A DNA stretch of 34,515 bases from SW-9-67-25 sp964623735. Its GTDB lineage: Archaea; Halobacteriota; Halobacteria; Halobacteriales; Haloarculaceae. The position numbers and the translations under genes are program-made. The notes under the pieces were generated by a model. That model saw only the letters and a program-made list of their open reading frames with translations, had not been told where the DNA came from and searched no databases. Below are positions 1 to 7,397 of the stretch, piece after piece. The stretch is taken from NCBI GenBank assembly GCA_964623735.1, contig CAZUVE010000013.1, forward strand, positions 1-34,515. Reading direction: 5' to 3'. How positions within the stretch are numbered: the first letter of the stretch is position 1; every line of letters begins with the position of its first letter.

Positions 1-42
1 GTGAACACGCACAGGAACGCCGCGTTCGCGTGCCGAACTCTC

Positions 43-157
43 ACAGTGATTGCTTCGAGTCATACTGTCGGCTATATACTGATTGATCTAAGTCATTACT
101 GGATCGACCGCACGACAGCGTACGGTCGTACCGGGAAACAGTTACAGCAATCACTGT
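43..157 (+). repeat. Palindromic repeat, copy A with terminal inverted repeats
   Basis: A perfect 12-bp inverted repeat bounds the element: ACAGTGATTGCT at 43-54 and AGCAATCACTGT at 146-157. The right half (91-157) matches the family core: GGATCGACCGCACGAC, then CGGTCGTACCGG, then ACAGTTACAGCAATCA. CGACCG (105-110) and CGGTCG (123-128) can pair as a hairpin stem. There is no coding capacity. It resembles a small palindromic or MITE-like interspersed repeat; mobility is inferred, not shown. Confidence 0.75.
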
Positions 158-221
158 AAGCGCGTGAGCACTCTCGGCACCCCAGGGTGGGGAATATCTT
201 CACGAAATTATAGCCGACAGT

Positions 222-284
222 GTCAGTGCCGGATCGACCGTGTGTCGTCCGGTCGTACCGGGACACGGGGACAGCAATCACTAT
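222..284 (+). repeat. Palindromic repeat, copy B
   Basis: It carries the core GCCGGATCGACCG, a short loop, CGGTCGTACCGG, then ACAGCAATCACTAT. CGACCG (235-240) and CGGTCG (250-255) form an inverted repeat around a 9-nt loop. Its left flank TATAGCCGACAGT (209-221) is the exact reverse complement of 64-76. It lies about 50 bp past the stop codon of the cyclase-family gene on the minus strand. Confidence 0.7.
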
Positions 285-336
285 CACTCTCAACGAGCGA
301 ACCCTGTGCTGGGTGAGCGAAGCAGGGTGGGGTAGT

Positions 337-1041
337 TCACAGGAACGCGAACGCCCGGACCGAGGCGCCGCTGGTCTCCTGGTAGTTGATCGGCGGGTAC
401 AGGAAGTACGCCCGCCGGGAGTCTGCGCCGTCGAGTACCTCCCCGAGGTTGCGCAGTTCCTCGACCGGGAGGATGTCGTTTTCCAGCAGGGGGACGTGTG
501 ACTCGTCGGGCATGGTGTCGGTCGTGGCCGGGCCGTGGGCGTCGACCTCGCCGACCCACCCGCCCACGGAGGCGCCGTCGGTGCCGACCGCCTTCGGACC
601 GAGCGAGGCCAGGTACTCCGCGGCGTCGGCCGTGAGGTAGGGGAACTCGAAGAGATACTCCGGGGTCCGGCCGTGGTACTGGTCCCAGCCGGTGTGGAGC
701 ATCACCACGTCCCCGGCCCCGATCTCGTCCTCGAAGGCCTCGAGTTCCGCGACCGTGATCTCGGCCTCGGGCTCTTTGGGCGTGAGATCGAGCACCACGC
801 CCTCGCCCATGAACTTCTCGATGGGGAACTCCTCCAGGGTCTTGCCCTCGGGGATGAAGTGCAGCGGCGAGTCGGTGTGTGTGCCCGTGTGCGTGGACAT
901 CTCGACCATCTCCATGGTGAACCCGTCACGGGCCGCCCAGGCGGACTGCTCCAGGGTCACCGACGGCAGTGTCGGCCACACCGGCATGCTCTCGCTGACA
1001 GGGTTGCTCAGGTCGATCACCTCGTCCGGGGGCTGGAACAT
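337..1041 (-). CDS. Cyclase family protein (kynurenine formamidase-like hydrolase)
   Basis: A protein of 234 aa. It carries the HTGTHTDSPLHF signature of the cyclase/kynurenine formamidase family (PF04199), whose His and Asp residues bind a divalent metal. Family members hydrolyse N-formylkynurenine, isatin or other cyclic amides and lactone-like substrates, so the substrate here is open. Length fits the family. The ATG at 1041 lies about 27 nt downstream of a T-rich TATA-like box (1064-1072, minus strand), suggesting a leaderless transcript. It diverges from the SDR gene with promoters overlapping in 67 bp. The neighbourhood suggests a role in sugar or sugar-acid catabolism, perhaps lactone opening, but that is inference. 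Confidence 0.85.
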   Translation of the reverse strand: MFQPPDEVIDLSNPVSESMPVWPTLPSVTLEQSAWAARDGFTMEMVEMSTHTGTHTDSPLHFIPEGKTLEEFPIEKFMGEGVVLDLTPKEPEAEITVAELEAFEDEIGAGDVVMLHTGWDQYHGRTPEYLFEFPYLTADAAEYLASLGPKAVGTDGASVGGWVGEVDAHGPATTDTMPDESHVPLLENDILPVEELRNLGEVLDGADSRRAYFLYPPINYQETSGASVRAFAFL

Positions 1042-1063
1042 GGGGAGCGATTCAGTCCCGGAC

Positions 1064-1085
1064 AATAAAAAGATTAAGTATAACT
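1064..1085. promoter_or_regulatory. Divergent overlapping promoters, cyclase and SDR
   Basis: The only A/T-rich run between the two divergent genes. TTAAGTATAA (1074-1083) sits about 30 nt before the SDR ATG at 1109. On the other strand TTTTTATT (1064-1072) sits about 27 nt before the cyclase ATG at 1041. The two TATA-like boxes nearly touch, so transcription in the two directions is probably mutually exclusive or shares control. Confidence 0.6.
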
Positions 1086-1108
1086 TGGCTCGCCGGGAGT
1101 TGCGTCTC

Positions 1109-1891
1109 ATGGGACGACTCGAACCGAACTTCGAGGGCGAGACTGTTGTCGTGACGGGCTCGGCGTCGGGCATCGGCCGCGAGGTTGCCCGGCGGTTCGG
1201 CCGGGCCGGCGCGTCAGTCGTCGTCGCGGACATCGAGGAGGAACCGAAAGACGGCGACGTCCCCACCCACGAACTCATCGAGCGAGAGGGGGGCACCGCC
1301 GGATACGTCGAGACGGACGTCACCGACCGCGAGCAACTGGAGACGCTCGTCGAGGCCGCCCGCGACTTTGGCGGCGTCGACGTCATGATCAACAACGCCG
1401 GCCTCTTCATCGGGGGGTCGGTGCTCGAACTCACCCCCGAGGAGTTCGACCAGGTCCACGCGGTCAACGCCCGGGGTGCGTACTTCGGCACACAGGTCGC
1501 CGCACGCGACATGATCGAGCGCGACGACCCCGGGTGCGTCATCAACACCGCCTCGATCAGTTCCAGCCACGCGCAGTTCGGACAGGTCCAGTACGACTCC
1601 ACGAAGGGCGCTATCCGGATGATTACCCGCGGCTCGGCGCTGGAACTCTCCGAGTACGGCATCAGGGTGAACGCGGTTGCGCCCGGCCAGATCGCGACGG
1701 AGTTCATCGAGGGCTGGACCGAGGAGGCGACCGAGAAGGCAGCCAGCGACGAACTGGTCAAGCCGGTGCCGCTGGGGCGGGCCGGCCGGCCCGCGGACCT
1801 CGCGGGGGCGTTTCTCTACCTCGCCAGCGAGGACGCCGGCTACGTCACCGGCGAGTTGCTGTACGTCGACGGCGGCTGGCAGGTCTTCTGA
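1109..1891 (+). CDS. SDR family NAD(P)-dependent oxidoreductase
   Basis: A protein of 260 aa, a classical short-chain dehydrogenase. The Rossmann motif TGSASGIG is at residues 16-23, NNAG at 95-98, the catalytic pair Tyr162/Lys166 is in YDSTK, and the Ser is near 149. The acidic Asp41 after the second beta strand favours NAD over NADP. The C-terminal GYVTGELLYVDGG segment is typical of the family. It probably oxidises a hydroxyl of a sugar, sugar acid or polyol; the substrate cannot be read from sequence. The start at 1109 is preceded by a TATA-like box at leaderless distance. An upstream in-frame extension runs across the divergent cyclase gene and is rejected. It lies 70 bp before the sugar kinase on the same strand. 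Confidence 0.9.
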   Translation: MGRLEPNFEGETVVVTGSASGIGREVARRFGRAGASVVVADIEEEPKDGDVPTHELIEREGGTAGYVETDVTDREQLETLVEAARDFGGVDVMINNAGLFIGGSVLELTPEEFDQVHAVNARGAYFGTQVAARDMIERDDPGCVINTASISSSHAQFGQVQYDSTKGAIRMITRGSALELSEYGIRVNAVAPGQIATEFIEGWTEEATEKAASDELVKPVPLGRAGRPADLAGAFLYLASEDAGYVTGELLYVDGGWQVF

Positions 1892-1914
1892 CGGCCCGTC
1901 ACGCCATGCGAGAC

Positions 1915-1940
1915 GTTCGGTCGGCCGAACACTGATACCG
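1915..1940 (+). promoter_or_regulatory. Palindrome and TATA-like box before the sugar kinase
   Basis: A perfect inverted repeat GTTCGGTCGGCCGAAC (1915-1930) directly abuts ACTGATACC (1931-1939), a weak TATA-like element about 27 nt before the kinase ATG at 1962. A symmetrical site next to the BRE/TATA is where an archaeal regulator could act. No regulator is encoded nearby and the same palindrome was not found at the other promoters, so function is speculative. Confidence 0.35.
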
Positions 1941-1961
1941 CGGGCTTCCGTGCGGGCCGGT

Positions 1962-3428
1962 ATGGCACACCTGGCAGTCGACCTGGGTGCAAACGGCGGG
2001 ACGGCGTACCTCGGAGGGTTCGAGGGGGGCGTGACCGTCGCGGAGATCCACCGCTTCGACAACCGGCCCGGGGAACGGGACGGCAGGTACGTCTGGGAGG
2101 TCGGGCGCCTGCGCGACGAGATCCGGACCGCGATCCGGCGGGCCGACGGGCGGGCGGACCTCGACACCGTCGGGATCGACACCTGGGGGGTGGACTTCGG
2201 GCTCGTGCGCGACGGCGAGTTGCTCCGGCTCCCCTCCTCCTACATGGAGCCCTCGGTCGCCTCGACCCGCGAGGAGATCCTCGACGCCGTAGACAGACGG
2301 GAGATCTTCGAAACCACCGGAATCAACAACTGGAACACCCCGAACACGCTCTGGCAGTACCACCACCTCGTCACACGCGAACCCGACGTTCTCGACCGGG
2401 CCGACCGGCTCCTCATGATGCCGCAGTTGCTCTCTGCGCTCCTCGGGGGACGGCCGGCCGGGGAACTGACAATCGCCTCGACGACCCAGATGGTCGACAC
2501 CCGGACCGGAACCTGGGCCGCGGGGCTGCTCGACGCGCTGGATCTCCCGACCGACCTGCTCCCCGACGTGGAGACACCGGGCGGGCGACTCGGGACGCTC
2601 CGGCCGGACCTCGCGGGGGACCTCGACAGCAGCCCCGCCCTCGTGTTGCCGGCCAGCCACGACACCGCGTCGGCGGTCGCGGGGCTGCCCCTCGACGACG
2701 ACGGCCGTGCCTTCCTCAGCACCGGAACGTGGTTGCTCGCGGGCGTCGAACTGCCCGAGCCGAAGATCGACGACGACGCCTTCGCGGCCGGCGCCTCGAA
2801 CGAACTCGGGGCGGGCGGGCGGACGCGCTTCCTGAAGAACGTCACCGGATTCTTCCTGCTGGAGGAGTGCCGGGTCGCCTGGGAGGACGCCGGCCAGTCA
2901 GTCGGGTACGCTGAACTGATCGAGGGAGCCCGCGACGCCGACCCCCTCGGTCCGCTGGTCGACCCCGACGCCGACCTCTTCGACATCGGGAGCGACATGC
3001 CGGCGACGATCCGAGAGTTCTGCACCCGGACCGACCAGCGCCCGCCCCGGGACCGCGGCGCGGTGGTGCGGACGATCCTGGAGAGTCTGGCCGCGAAGGC
3101 CGCGCTGGTCGTCGAGCAGATACTGGAGGCGGCCGGCACCGACACGGACCGCCTCCACCTCGGCGGCGGCGGCGTCCACAACGACCTGTTCTGCGGGATG
3201 CTCGCGTCCGCGCTCGACAGGCGGGTGCTCGCGGGACCGGCCGAGGCAACGGCGGTCGGCAACCTCACGACACAGGCCATCGCCGCCGGGTCGGTCACGG
3301 ACCTCGCGGCCGGCCGGCGCCAGATCGCCGACGCGCTCCCGCCGACGACCTACGAACCCGAGCGGACCGGCGAGTGGGCCGACGCGAGGGCACGGATGCG
3401 TGATCTGGTCGAGGCGGACCTCGAGTGA
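1962..3428 (+). CDS. FGGY-family sugar kinase, rhamnulokinase (RhaB)-like
   Basis: A protein of 488 aa, matching the usual FGGY kinase length. The N-terminal phosphate loop VDLGANGGT is at about residues 6-14. IDTWGVDFGLV near 70-82 and the C-terminal half (STGTWLLAGVEL, NELGAGG, FLKNVTGFFLLEECR, LGGGGVHNDLFC) match RhaB closely. RhaB phosphorylates L-rhamnulose at O1. The usual substrate-side YRDxRT motif is not seen; the corresponding stretch reads SYMEPSVAST, so the sugar may differ from rhamnulose. The product would suit the class II aldolase encoded downstream. No isomerase lies in the window. ATG 1962 is chosen because the upstream extension overlaps the SDR gene. Confidence 0.85.
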   Translation: MAHLAVDLGANGGTAYLGGFEGGVTVAEIHRFDNRPGERDGRYVWEVGRLRDEIRTAIRRADGRADLDTVGIDTWGVDFGLVRDGELLRLPSSYMEPSVASTREEILDAVDRREIFETTGINNWNTPNTLWQYHHLVTREPDVLDRADRLLMMPQLLSALLGGRPAGELTIASTTQMVDTRTGTWAAGLLDALDLPTDLLPDVETPGGRLGTLRPDLAGDLDSSPALVLPASHDTASAVAGLPLDDDGRAFLSTGTWLLAGVELPEPKIDDDAFAAGASNELGAGGRTRFLKNVTGFFLLEECRVAWEDAGQSVGYAELIEGARDADPLGPLVDPDADLFDIGSDMPATIREFCTRTDQRPPRDRGAVVRTILESLAAKAALVVEQILEAAGTDTDRLHLGGGGVHNDLFCGMLASALDRRVLAGPAEATAVGNLTTQAIAAGSVTDLAAGRRQIADALPPTTYEPERTGEWADARARMRDLVEADLE

Positions 3429-3434
3429 CCGCCC

Positions 3435-3442
3435 TTTATATT
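3435..3442 (+). promoter_or_regulatory. TATA box of the ABC ATPase gene
   Basis: TTTATATT centred about 26 nt before ATG 3464, a strong haloarchaeal TATA-like box at leaderless distance. It supports 3464 rather than the in-frame GTG at 3425. It starts 7 nt past the stop of the sugar kinase, so the transporter can be transcribed separately. Confidence 0.65.
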
Positions 3443-3463
3443 GGACGCCCGATAGGGGCGACC

Positions 3464-4258
3464 ATGGCGAGTGCCGAAGGCACGGCAGCCACGGCGGACG
3501 ACGTTCCGCTGATCGAGATGCGCGGCATCGAGAAGCGGTTCGGGCAGGTCGTCGCCCTCGACGGCGTCGACCTCAGGCTGGAGTCGGGCGAGATCCTGGC
3601 ACTGGTGGGCGACAACGGATCGGGGAAGTCGACGCTGATCAAGACGCTCGTCGGGTTCCACCAGCCCGACGCGGGGACCATCTCCGTCCGCGGGGAGCAA
3701 CGCGACATCTCCAGCCCGAAGGCCGCCCGCGCGCACGGCATCTCGACGGTCTACCAGGACCTCGCGCTGGTGGATACGCTCTCGGTCGCGACCAACATGT
3801 TCCTCGGCCGGACGCCCGTCACGCGCCTGGGCTTCCTGCCCCGTGTGAACTGGGGGCGGATGAACGAGGAGGCCGAGGAGATCCTCCGGACCCGGCTGAA
3901 CATCGACATCGACGCCACGAAGCAGGTCGAGTACCTCTCCGGCGGGGAGCGCCAGGCGGTCGCAATCGGCCGGGCGCTGGTCACCGACCCCGACATCGTC
4001 GTCATGGACGAACCGATGTCGGCGCTCTCGACCGACTCCAAGGGCCGGGTGCGCGACCTCGTCCGGACGCTCAACGACGAGGGTGTGACCGTCCTGCTGA
4101 TCAGCCACAGTCTCGACGAAGTCTTCTCCCTCGCCGACCGCGTCACCGTCCTCGACAACGGCCGCCTCGTCGGCACTGTCGAGACCAACCGTGTCTCCAA
4201 GGACGAGGTCGTCGGGATGATCGTCGGCGGCGAGATGCCCGCCGGCTACGACGAGTGA
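3464..4258 (+). CDS. Sugar ABC transporter ATP-binding protein (CUT2 type)
   Basis: A protein of 264 aa with one ATPase domain. Walker A GDNGSGKST is at residues 49-57, followed by a Q-loop (YQD), signature LSGGE, Walker B VVMDEP and H-loop LISHS. The length equals the single-domain CUT2 ATPases (FrcA type) rather than the fused two-domain RbsA, so it presumably works as a homodimer on the inner face of the permease. The residue after Walker B is Met rather than the common Thr. The binding protein and permease genes follow, completing an importer. A GTG 39 nt upstream is in frame but falls before the TATA box. Confidence 0.93.
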   Translation: MASAEGTAATADDVPLIEMRGIEKRFGQVVALDGVDLRLESGEILALVGDNGSGKSTLIKTLVGFHQPDAGTISVRGEQRDISSPKAARAHGISTVYQDLALVDTLSVATNMFLGRTPVTRLGFLPRVNWGRMNEEAEEILRTRLNIDIDATKQVEYLSGGERQAVAIGRALVTDPDIVVMDEPMSALSTDSKGRVRDLVRTLNDEGVTVLLISHSLDEVFSLADRVTVLDNGRLVGTVETNRVSKDEVVGMIVGGEMPAGYDE

Positions 4259-4309
4259 CTGCCGTCTGTCCCGGGTTCGCCCGCCGGGTCCCAACAGTTA
4301 GGGCAGTGA

Positions 4310-4316
4310 TTTATAT
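4310..4316 (+). promoter_or_regulatory. TATA box of the binding-protein gene
   Basis: TTTATAT centred 27 nt before ATG 4340. The binding protein is usually needed in excess over the ATPase, and its own promoter would allow this. Confidence 0.65.
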
Positions 4317-4339
4317 CCGCCCCGCAGGCAATATTTGCC

Positions 4340-5605
4340 ATGCCATCCGAGAACCAGGGTAACGGGATCAGGCGGCGCAAGTATATCTCGGCTGTCGGAG
4401 TCGGCGTGACCGCCGTACTCGCGGGCTGTGGCGGTGACGGGGGTGGCGGCGGAGACAGCGGCGACGGCGGCGACGGCGGCGACGGCAGCGACGGCGGCGA
4501 CGGCGGCGACGGCAGCGACGGCGGCGACGGGATGTCCGACGAGGCGACGGCGACGGAGGCAGCCGACAGCGGGTACACCTTCGGGTTCCCCGTCAACAAC
4601 CTCGGGAGTTCCTGGAAGCGGGTGTTCAAGCGAACGTCGGAAATCTACGCCCAGGAGTCCGACCACGACATCGAACTCATGATCACCGACGCGGAGTTCG
4701 AGGCGACAAAGCAGATCGACCAGATCCGGAGTATGCTCAACCAGGGGATCGACGCGATGTTGTTGAACTCCGCGGCGTCGGACGCGCTCGCGGGCATCGC
4801 CGACGAGGTGGCGAGCCAGGGCGTCCCGGTCTACAGCGCCGACGCCACCGCGACGACCTCCTCGATCGAACTGTTCACCGGCTTCGGGAGCGTCCGCGGC
4901 GGCCGCCGGGCTGGCGAGCAGCTCATCGAGGCGATGCAGCCCGAGGGGGGCAACATCTACGCGCTCATGGGCGACCCGGCCGTCGAGACAATCGCGCTCC
5001 GCAAGCAGGGACTCGACGAGGCGGTTGCAGCGGCCGACAACGTCGAACTCGTCGGGAGCGGCCCGGGGAAGTTCAGCCGCGACGAGACCGCGACGACCCT
5101 GGACGCGTTCATGCAGCAGGAACAGGTCGACGCCATCTTCTCGACGTGGGGTGGGGCCGCCCTCTCGGCGGTGACGGTCCTGGAGCGGCGCGACATGCTG
5201 GCGCCGAAAGGCGAGGAGGGACACGTGCCGATCGTCCCGATCGACGGGTTCCCGGACGTCCTCGAGAACATCCGCGAGGGGTTCATCGACGCGGCGCTCC
5301 AGCAGCCGATGCCCGCCTACGGCCCCCTGTCGTTCGAACTGATGGTCCAGCACCTGGACAGCGGCGGCTACCAGGGGCCGTCCGCGGGTCAGGAACTGAC
5401 CACAGACGACCTGCAGCTACAGGACGTCGAGTTCAACGGGATCCGGCCGTTCTCCGAGTCGTTCTGGGCTCCCGCGAGCGCGACAACCTTCGAGTCCGAC
5501 GGCGAGTCGCTGCACCCGTGGATGAAACCACGGGCCGTCATGATAACGGAGGACAACGTCGACGCCGGCTTCCTCTGGGGGAACTACGCGAACAGGATCC
5601 TGTAG
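4340..5605 (+). CDS. Sugar ABC transporter substrate-binding lipoprotein
   Basis: A protein of 421 aa. The N-terminus has a twin-arginine motif (RRRKYIS, residues 11-17), a hydrophobic stretch and the lipobox LAGC with Cys30, so it is a Tat-exported, lipid-anchored protein as is usual in haloarchaea. Residues 31-65 are a Gly/Asp/Ser linker. From about residue 75 the protein is a periplasmic-binding fold of the ribose/xylose (Peripla_BP_4) type, for example ALMGDPAVETIALRKQG and PIDGFPDVLENI. This class binds aldoses, deoxysugars and some sugar acids; the ligand is unknown. The permease gene follows after 21 bp. Confidence 0.93.
   Translation: MPSENQGNGIRRRKYISAVGVGVTAVLAGCGGDGGGGGDSGDGGDGGDGSDGGDGGDGSDGGDGMSDEATATEAADSGYTFGFPVNNLGSSWKRVFKRTSEIYAQESDHDIELMITDAEFEATKQIDQIRSMLNQGIDAMLLNSAASDALAGIADEVASQGVPVYSADATATTSSIELFTGFGSVRGGRRAGEQLIEAMQPEGGNIYALMGDPAVETIALRKQGLDEAVAAADNVELVGSGPGKFSRDETATTLDAFMQQEQVDAIFSTWGGAALSAVTVLERRDMLAPKGEEGHVPIVPIDGFPDVLENIREGFIDAALQQPMPAYGPLSFELMVQHLDSGGYQGPSAGQELTTDDLQLQDVEFNGIRPFSESFWAPASATTFESDGESLHPWMKPRAVMITEDNVDAGFLWGNYANRIL
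4430..4531 (+). repeat. GGC-GAC codon repeat, lipoprotein linker
   Basis: An in-frame array of GGCGAC-type codons, roughly a 27-bp unit (Gly-Asp-Gly-Gly-Asp-Gly-Ser-Asp-Gly) used twice with partial copies. It encodes the flexible acidic tether between lipid anchor and binding domain. The repeat makes linker length prone to change by slippage. Confidence 0.8.
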
Positions 5606-5626
5606 GCAGCCCACACTCCCGCACTC

Positions 5627-6670
5627 ATGACGACGTCGCTGTTTCCGACGGCCGGCGGTACCGAGGAGAGCGCGAACAGACTCCTGCTGTGGCTGCTGGA
5701 CAACCTGATCTGGCCGATCGTTCTGCTGGCTTTCGTCGTGTTCTCGTTGCTGTTGCCCGGCGTGTTCAGTTCGGCACAGAACATCCAGTTCCTGCTGTTC
5801 TCGAGTGCGGCGCTCGGGATGCTGGTGCTCGCGGAGTCGCTGTGCCTGCTGAGCGGCAACTTCGACCTCTCGATCGGGTCGATCGCCGGCTTCTCCGCGA
5901 TGTTCACTGCGCTCGTTCTCAACCAGTGGTTCCCGGGCGTACCGGGGGTGGTCGGGGTCGTGGTGATCCTCCTCGTCGGCGCGCTCATCGGACTCGGCAA
6001 CGGGGTCGCGATCGGGTACTTCGGGATCAACCCATTCCTGCAGACGCTCGCCTTCTTCATCATCTTCCGGGGCGCGATTGTCATCCTCTCGTCGCTGTCC
6101 GTTGCCCCACTGCCCGGGTCGTACACGTTCCTGGGCGGGGCGACAGTCTCCGCGGTGCCCGGGCTGGGTGCGCTGGGCCCGCTGAGCAACGTCCCGGTGG
6201 CGATATTCGTCCTCCTGGGGCTGTACGCGGTCGCCTGGTACGTCCTCAACCACACGCGGTTCGGCGTGGCGGTCTACGCGGTCGGCGGTGACGCGACCTC
6301 CGCGAAGGAGGCCGGCATCCCGACCGAGCGGGTCGTCGTCGCGGTGTTCGTCATCTCGGGCGCGCTCAGCGCGCTGTCGGGCCTACTGTTCACCGGTTAC
6401 CTCAGGGCGGCGACGCCGACACTCGCCCGGGGAGACCTCTTTCCGGCCTTCGCAGCGGCCGTGATCGGCGGCATCAGCCTCTTTGGCGGCCGCGGGGACA
6501 TCACGAACGCCTTCGGTGGACTGATGCTCATCTCGATGATCCAGATCGGCCTGGTCCAGATGGGCGTCGACGCCGAGCAGATCCAGTTCGTCAACGGGGT
6601 GGTCCTGCTGGCGGCGATCTACCTCTACGCCGCCGAGTCGCGGCTCCGGGCCCGCCTGCTCTCGGCGTGA
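5627..6670 (+). CDS. Sugar ABC transporter permease (CUT2/BPD_transp_2)
   Basis: A protein of 347 aa with about nine to ten hydrophobic helices. Family landmarks include AESLCLLSGNFDLSIGSIAGF near the N-terminal third, AVGGDATSAKEAGIP in the cytoplasmic loop and FPAFAAAVIGGISLFGGRG near the end, all characteristic of RbsC/XylH-type permeases. It forms the membrane channel of the importer with the upstream ATPase and lipoprotein, presumably as a homodimer. ATG 5627 is 21 bp past the binding-protein stop and no separate promoter is visible, so the two are probably co-transcribed. Confidence 0.93.
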   Translation: MTTSLFPTAGGTEESANRLLLWLLDNLIWPIVLLAFVVFSLLLPGVFSSAQNIQFLLFSSAALGMLVLAESLCLLSGNFDLSIGSIAGFSAMFTALVLNQWFPGVPGVVGVVVILLVGALIGLGNGVAIGYFGINPFLQTLAFFIIFRGAIVILSSLSVAPLPGSYTFLGGATVSAVPGLGALGPLSNVPVAIFVLLGLYAVAWYVLNHTRFGVAVYAVGGDATSAKEAGIPTERVVVAVFVISGALSALSGLLFTGYLRAATPTLARGDLFPAFAAAVIGGISLFGGRGDITNAFGGLMLISMIQIGLVQMGVDAEQIQFVNGVVLLAAIYLYAAESRLRARLLSA

Positions 6671-6682
6671 CCGCTACGACGC

Positions 6683-6717
6683 CGTCCCCGTGTCACAAAG
6701 TATAACAGAGGGGGACG
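6683..6717 (+). promoter_or_regulatory. TATA box flanked by an inverted repeat, aldolase promoter
   Basis: AAAGTATAAC (6697-6706) is a good TATA-like box whose predicted start would give a leader of about 8 nt before ATG 6736. It is bracketed by the perfect 7-bp inverted repeat CGTCCCC (6683-6689) and GGGGACG (6711-6717). This promoter would drive the aldolase-kinase-PdxA2-LarA series. The flanking repeat could be an operator; GC-rich DNA makes chance occurrence possible. Confidence 0.5.
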
Positions 6718-6735
6718 CAACGGAGCACCTGTCAC

Positions 6736-7389
6736 ATGAGCACCGACGTGCTGGCGGCAGAACGCGAACGGATCAGTGAACTGGGTCGACAGATGCTGGA
6801 ACTCGGGCTCACGCGGGGAAGCGGGGGCAACCTCAGCCAGCGCGGGGAGGGCGGCCGGATCGCCGTCAGCCCGACGCGGGTCCCCTACCAGGAGATCACG
6901 CCCGGGGCAGTCCCGGTAGTCACCCTCGACGGCGAGCAGGTCGCCGGCGAGTACCCCCCCTCCAGCGAGTCCCCGATGCACCGGCTGATCTACCAGCACC
7001 GCGAGGACGTCGGCGGCGTCGTTCACACCCACTCGCCGTTCGCGAGCACCTTCGCGACGCTCGGCACGGAGATTCCGCCCTCCCACTACCTGATCGCGAT
7101 GGCGGGCAAGACGGTCCCGGTCGCCGGGTTCGCACAGCCGGGGTCGGAGGAACTCGGGCGGCTGGCCGTCGAGGCGCTGGGCGACGACCACCACGCGTGT
7201 CTCCTGAAACACCACGGCGTGATGGCGCTGGGAGCCGACGCCGAGCAGGCCCTCGAGACGGCGCAGATGGTCGAGTTCTGTGCCCGGATCCACTTCCAGG
7301 CGCTGGCGATCGGCGAGCCGCCGACCCTCGAGGAGGAGGCCCTCGAGACACTGATCGAGGGGTTCGACGAGTACCGCGAGGTGATCTGA
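6736..7389 (+). CDS. Class II aldolase/adducin family protein (FucA or OtnC type)
   Basis: A protein of 217 aa, the length of L-fuculose-phosphate aldolase FucA and of OtnC. Zinc and catalytic residues are in place: Glu78 in SSESP, His97 and His99 in VHTHS, and His160 in KHHG. GNLSQR at 31-36 is the phosphate-binding motif. Two roles fit. One is retro-aldol cleavage of a ketose 1-phosphate, made by the RhaB-like kinase, to DHAP plus an aldehyde. The other is decarboxylation of 3-oxo-tetronate 4-phosphate, the OtnC reaction, because OtnC is commonly encoded beside a DUF1537 kinase, which follows here after 8 bp. Sequence alone does not separate the two. Confidence 0.85.
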   Translation: MSTDVLAAERERISELGRQMLELGLTRGSGGNLSQRGEGGRIAVSPTRVPYQEITPGAVPVVTLDGEQVAGEYPPSSESPMHRLIYQHREDVGGVVHTHSPFASTFATLGTEIPPSHYLIAMAGKTVPVAGFAQPGSEELGRLAVEALGDDHHACLLKHHGVMALGADAEQALETAQMVEFCARIHFQALAIGEPPTLEEEALETLIEGFDEYREVI

Positions 7390-7397
7390 CCGGCGGG

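Larger units (their letters stand above)
1..336. other. Intergenic stretch with palindromic repeats
   Basis: No convincing gene is seen here. The stretch is less GC-rich than its surroundings and carries two same-strand copies of a palindromic repeat (91-157 and 222-284), an apparent shortened inverted copy (43-76), and two inverted-repeat pairs. Short matches such as CAGGGTGGGG (185-194 and 324-333) follow each copy, so a unit of about 130 bp may have been duplicated in tandem. The short ORFs that can be drawn across it contain the repeats and look unlike proteins. Confidence 0.7.

Noticed and set aside
1..30. Possible end of another cyclase-family gene at the left edge, because CACAGGAACGC matches the cyclase 3' end at 338-348
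   Set aside because: Eleven bases only, and no in-frame stop or further similarity is visible in what the window shows.
91..157. Repeat copies as tRNA fragments or an integrase attachment site
   Set aside because: No cloverleaf, no T-loop GGTTCGAATCC-like stretch and no integrase gene in the window.
3425..3463. GTG start adding 13 residues to the ABC ATPase
   Set aside because: A TATA box at 3435-3442 lies inside that extension at leaderless distance from ATG 3464.
4430..4531. Regular short repeats that could suggest a CRISPR array or satellite
   Set aside because: They are in-frame Gly/Asp codons of the lipoprotein linker, with no spacers.
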